NCBI GenBank assembly: GCA_964486825.1
Contig: CAZAQS010000245.1
Location: forward strand, 1 to 7,185
Direction: 5' to 3'
Length of the DNA: 7,185 nt
Source: CAZAQS01 sp964486825
Lineage (GTDB): Bacteria > Chloroflexota > Anaerolineae > Anaerolineales > UBA4823
Part shown: positions 5,610 to 7,185 of the stretch, one piece after another
How positions within the stretch are numbered: position 1 is the stretch's first letter
Layout of the letters: every line of letters starts with the position of its first letter
The notes under the pieces: model-generated
Told to the model about the DNA's origin: nothing
The model's input: the letters and a program-made list of their open reading frames with translations, nothing else
The model's database searches: none
Made by a program: the position numbers and the translations under genes

Positions 5610-5996
5610 ATGGCACGTATCGAAGGTGTAGACTTACCCCGTAATAAGCGGATTGAAGTTGGATTGACCTATATTTACGGTATTGGCAGCAACCGGGCCC
5701 AGCATATCATCCAGGCAACTCGGGTGAACCCCGACACGCGTGTTAAGGATCTGACGGATTCGGATGTTGCCTCGCTGCGCGACTTCATCGGCCAAAACTA
5801 CAAGGTTGAAGGCGATCTGCGCCGCGAGGTGCAGTTGAATATCAAGCGGTTGATCGAAATCGGCAGCTACCGCGGTTTGCGCCACCGCCGTAATTTACCC
5901 GTCCATGGGCAACGTACTCGTACGAATGCCCGTACCCGTAAAGGTCCGAAGAAGACGGTAGCCGGGCGCGGACGGCGTCGTGGTGGAAAGAAATAA
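5610..5996 (+). CDS. rpsM: 30S ribosomal protein S13
   Basis: S13 lies in the head of the 30S subunit and contacts the 50S subunit (bridge B1) and the P-site tRNA through its C-terminal tail. The 128-residue product begins MARIEGVDLPRNKRIEVGLT and has the helix-turn-helix region YIYGIGSNRAQHII at 21-34. The S13 signature is at 87-113: YRGLRHRRNLPVHGQRTRTN and then ARTRKGP. A very basic glycine-rich tail ends in GGKK. The Shine-Dalgarno AAGGA at 5597-5601 overlaps the end of rpmJ, 8 bases before the ATG. It is followed by a 90-base gap with a strong hairpin, unlike the close spacing of its neighbours. Confidence 0.98.
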   Translation: MARIEGVDLPRNKRIEVGLTYIYGIGSNRAQHIIQATRVNPDTRVKDLTDSDVASLRDFIGQNYKVEGDLRREVQLNIKRLIEIGSYRGLRHRRNLPVHGQRTRTNARTRKGPKKTVAGRGRRRGGKK

Positions 5997-6086
5997 ACAG
6001 TGATTTTGCCTGCCGGTTGGGGTCCTTCCCCCCCAGCGGCTGCCGGCTGGTAAATCGATTTTAGATCACGGAAAAAGTGAGGTGTT
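5997..6086 (+). other. rpsM-rpsK spacer with a GC-rich imperfect hairpin (about 6009-6050)
   Basis: Two mutually exclusive foldings are visible. In one, bases 6016-6022 (GTTGGGG) pair with 6031-6037 (CCCCAGC), with 8 loop bases; beyond a 1-base bulge, 6012-6014 (GCC) pair with 6038-6040 (GGC). In the other, 6012-6017 (GCCGGT) pair with 6042-6047 (GCCGGC), extended by 6009-6010 with 6049-6050. Only TTTT at 6059-6062, 9 bases after the stem, resembles a U-tract, so this is not a classical terminator. The gap also contains the rpsK ribosome binding site GAGGTG at 6079-6084. An attenuator, processing site or ribosomal-protein binding site is possible. Confidence 0.5.
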
Positions 6087-6491
6087 ATGGCTCAGAGTGT
6101 AAGACAGACGCGCCGTAAAGGCGGCGCACGCAAGGTACGGCGAACACTGTCCTCCGGACAGGTGCATATCGCCGCGACCTTCAACAATACCATCGTGACG
6201 GTGACCGATACCCAGGGCAATACTGTGGCTTGGGGTAGCGCCGGATCCGCTGGTTTCAAGGGCTCTCGCAAGAGCACTCCGTTTGCCGCCCGGCTTGCCG
6301 CCGAACAGGCGATTAAAGCTGCCATGTCTATGGGCTTGCAGGAAGTGTCCGTATTTGTGAAGGGACCTGGACCCGGTCGTGAATCCGCTATCCGAGCTGT
6401 ACAGTCTCTGGGATTGAAGGTTAATTCGATTACCGACATGACACCGGTGCCGCATAACGGCTGCCGGCCTCCTAAGAAACGCCGCGTATAA
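6087..6491 (+). CDS. rpsK: 30S ribosomal protein S11
   Basis: S11 sits on the platform of the 30S subunit beside the E site and the mRNA exit, and helps to select the correct initiation and tRNA contacts. The 134-residue product has a basic N-terminal extension (1-20), the fold core GQVHIAATFNNTIVTVTDTQ at 24-43 with GNTVAWGSAGSAGFKGSRKS at 44-63, the glycine loop VKGPGPGRESAIRA at 91-104, and the terminal signature TPVPHNGCRPPKKRRV at 119-134. The Asn124-Gly pair in HNG is the site that becomes isoaspartate in E. coli S11. The start is supported by GAGGTG at 6079-6084 and by the family N-terminus. rpsD follows after 27 bases. Confidence 0.98.
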   Translation: MAQSVRQTRRKGGARKVRRTLSSGQVHIAATFNNTIVTVTDTQGNTVAWGSAGSAGFKGSRKSTPFAARLAAEQAIKAAMSMGLQEVSVFVKGPGPGRESAIRAVQSLGLKVNSITDMTPVPHNGCRPPKKRRV

Positions 6492-6518
6492 CATAAAGAA
6501 GGAAGAGGTAATTATTAT

Positions 6519-7157
6519 ATGGCTAAATATCGTGGGCCAGTATGCAGGCTGTGCCGGCGTGAAGGCGAAAAGTTGTTCTTGAAAGGGACTCGCTGTTTTA
6601 CAGCAAAATGTTCTTTCGAACGGCGAGGCTATGCGCCAGGTCAGCACGGAAAATCATCCCAGTTCCGCCGCAAGCGCGAATCGGACTTTACCCGTCAATT
6701 ACGCGCCAAGCAAAAGGCACGCCGGATCTATGGGCTTTATGAACGCCAGTTCCATCGTTACTACCAGGTCTCTATGAAGCGCCGAGGTCTGACGGGTCTA
6801 AACTTGCTCCAGATCCTCGAATCCCGCCTTGATAACGTGGTCTATCGCCTGGGGTTCGCCTCCAGTCGTGCAGAAGCGCGTTTGCTAGTGACGCACGGTC
6901 ATTTCTCTGTAAATGGCCGGCGCACGGATATCCCATCCATGCTGTTGTCTTCGGGCGATGAGGTCGCCGTCCGCGAGGGTTCCCGTAAACGGGAGTACTT
7001 CAAAGATTTGGAAGCTTTGGCAGAAGATCGGCCTGTCCCGCATTGGTTGTCGCGTGACTTGAAAAACCTGTCCGGGGCTGTAATTCGCCTGCCGGAACGT
7101 GCGGAAATTGACGGCAATTTGCAAGAGCAGTCAATTGTGGAATTTTACTCCCGATAG
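6519..7157 (+). CDS. rpsD: 30S ribosomal protein S4, four-cysteine form
   Basis: S4 is a primary 16S rRNA-binding protein at the five-way junction of the 5' domain, near the mRNA entry tunnel; in several bacteria it also represses its own operon. The 212-residue product has the N-terminal zinc-knuckle pattern C9-x2-C12-x13-C26-x4-C31, then ERRGYAPGQHG at 34-44, a basic helical domain, and the S4 RNA-binding domain from about 102. That domain contains RLDNVVYRLGFASSRAEARL at 103-122 and HGHFSVNGRRTDIPS at 126-140. It ends in IVEFYSR, the usual C-terminus. GAGGT at 6505-6509 precedes the ATG by 9 bases. The 28 bases after the stop contain AGGA at 7175-7178, possibly the ribosome binding site of rpoA just outside the window. 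Confidence 0.98.
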   Translation: MAKYRGPVCRLCRREGEKLFLKGTRCFTAKCSFERRGYAPGQHGKSSQFRRKRESDFTRQLRAKQKARRIYGLYERQFHRYYQVSMKRRGLTGLNLLQILESRLDNVVYRLGFASSRAEARLLVTHGHFSVNGRRTDIPSMLLSSGDEVAVREGSRKREYFKDLEALAEDRPVPHWLSRDLKNLSGAVIRLPERAEIDGNLQEQSIVEFYSR

Positions 7158-7185
7158 CGTGACTCGTTGCACGTAGGATCGTCGC

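Noticed and set aside
6009..6062. Rho-independent terminator between rpsM and rpsK
   Set aside because: There is no run of T directly after the stem; the only T4 begins 9 bases later and is interrupted by A on both sides, and rpsK has no promoter of its own that I can see.
6066..6647. 193-codon minus-strand frame opposite rpsK and the start of rpsD
   Set aside because: It is antisense to two certain ribosomal genes and resembles no family I know.
7012..7021. Third copy of the 10-mer AAGCTTTGGC
   Set aside because: It lies inside rpsD and encodes part of an ordinary E-A-L-A helix, so it is explained by coding and weakens the case for the 10-mer as a regulatory repeat.
1..7185. tRNA or rRNA genes, insertion sequences, CRISPR arrays, phage or defence genes
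   Set aside because: Nearly all of the window is accounted for by conserved genes and the remaining gaps are 113 bases or shorter; none shows cloverleaf, spaced repeats or terminal inverted repeats.

Overview
This window is one uninterrupted, plus-strand stretch of the universal bacterial ribosomal-protein cluster, running from the middle of the spc operon into the alpha operon. The order is rpsH (cut by the window start), rplF, rplR, rpsE, rpmD, rplO, secY, adk, map, rpmJ, rpsM, rpsK, rpsD. The window ends 28 bases after rpsD, where rpoA and rplQ would be expected. Every gene is a recognisable housekeeping gene. I see no mobile element, CRISPR array, tRNA, rRNA or defence gene, and no new multi-gene system.

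The source is a bacterium with moderate G+C. The order secY-adk-map-rpmJ-rpsM-rpsK-rpsD, the L15 segment reading LPFVRGKGFTP, and the four-cysteine form of S4 fit Chloroflexota (Anaerolineae-like), perhaps from an environmental assembly. This assignment is inference from protein character, not a database result, and is moderate at best.

Layout: positions 1-3937 hold the ribosomal proteins S8, L6, L18, S5, L30 and L15 and then the translocon subunit SecY. Gaps are short except for 82 bases between rpsH and rplF. Positions 3946-5377 hold adenylate kinase and methionine aminopeptidase. Several junctions use the compact form TAGGAG, in which the stop codon of one gene begins the Shine-Dalgarno of the next. 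After map the TAGGAG is present but no gene follows it. infA (initiation factor IF-1), the usual occupant, is absent. The 113-base gap instead carries a near-consensus sigma-A promoter (TGGACA, 17 bases, TATAAT) pointing into rpmJ. Positions 5491-7157 hold L36, S13, S11 and S4, with a GC-rich hairpin in the 90-base gap between rpsM and rpsK.

The genes supply parts of both ribosomal subunits (S8, S5, S13, S11, S4; L6, L18, L30, L15, L36), the protein-export channel, nucleotide balance, and removal of the N-terminal methionine. The points most worth a second look are the internal promoter with its palindrome, the lost infA, and three residue changes at normally conserved sites: SecY Ser365 where E. 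coli has the essential Arg357, MetAP Trp183 where E. coli has His178, and an incomplete zinc site in the adenylate kinase LID.
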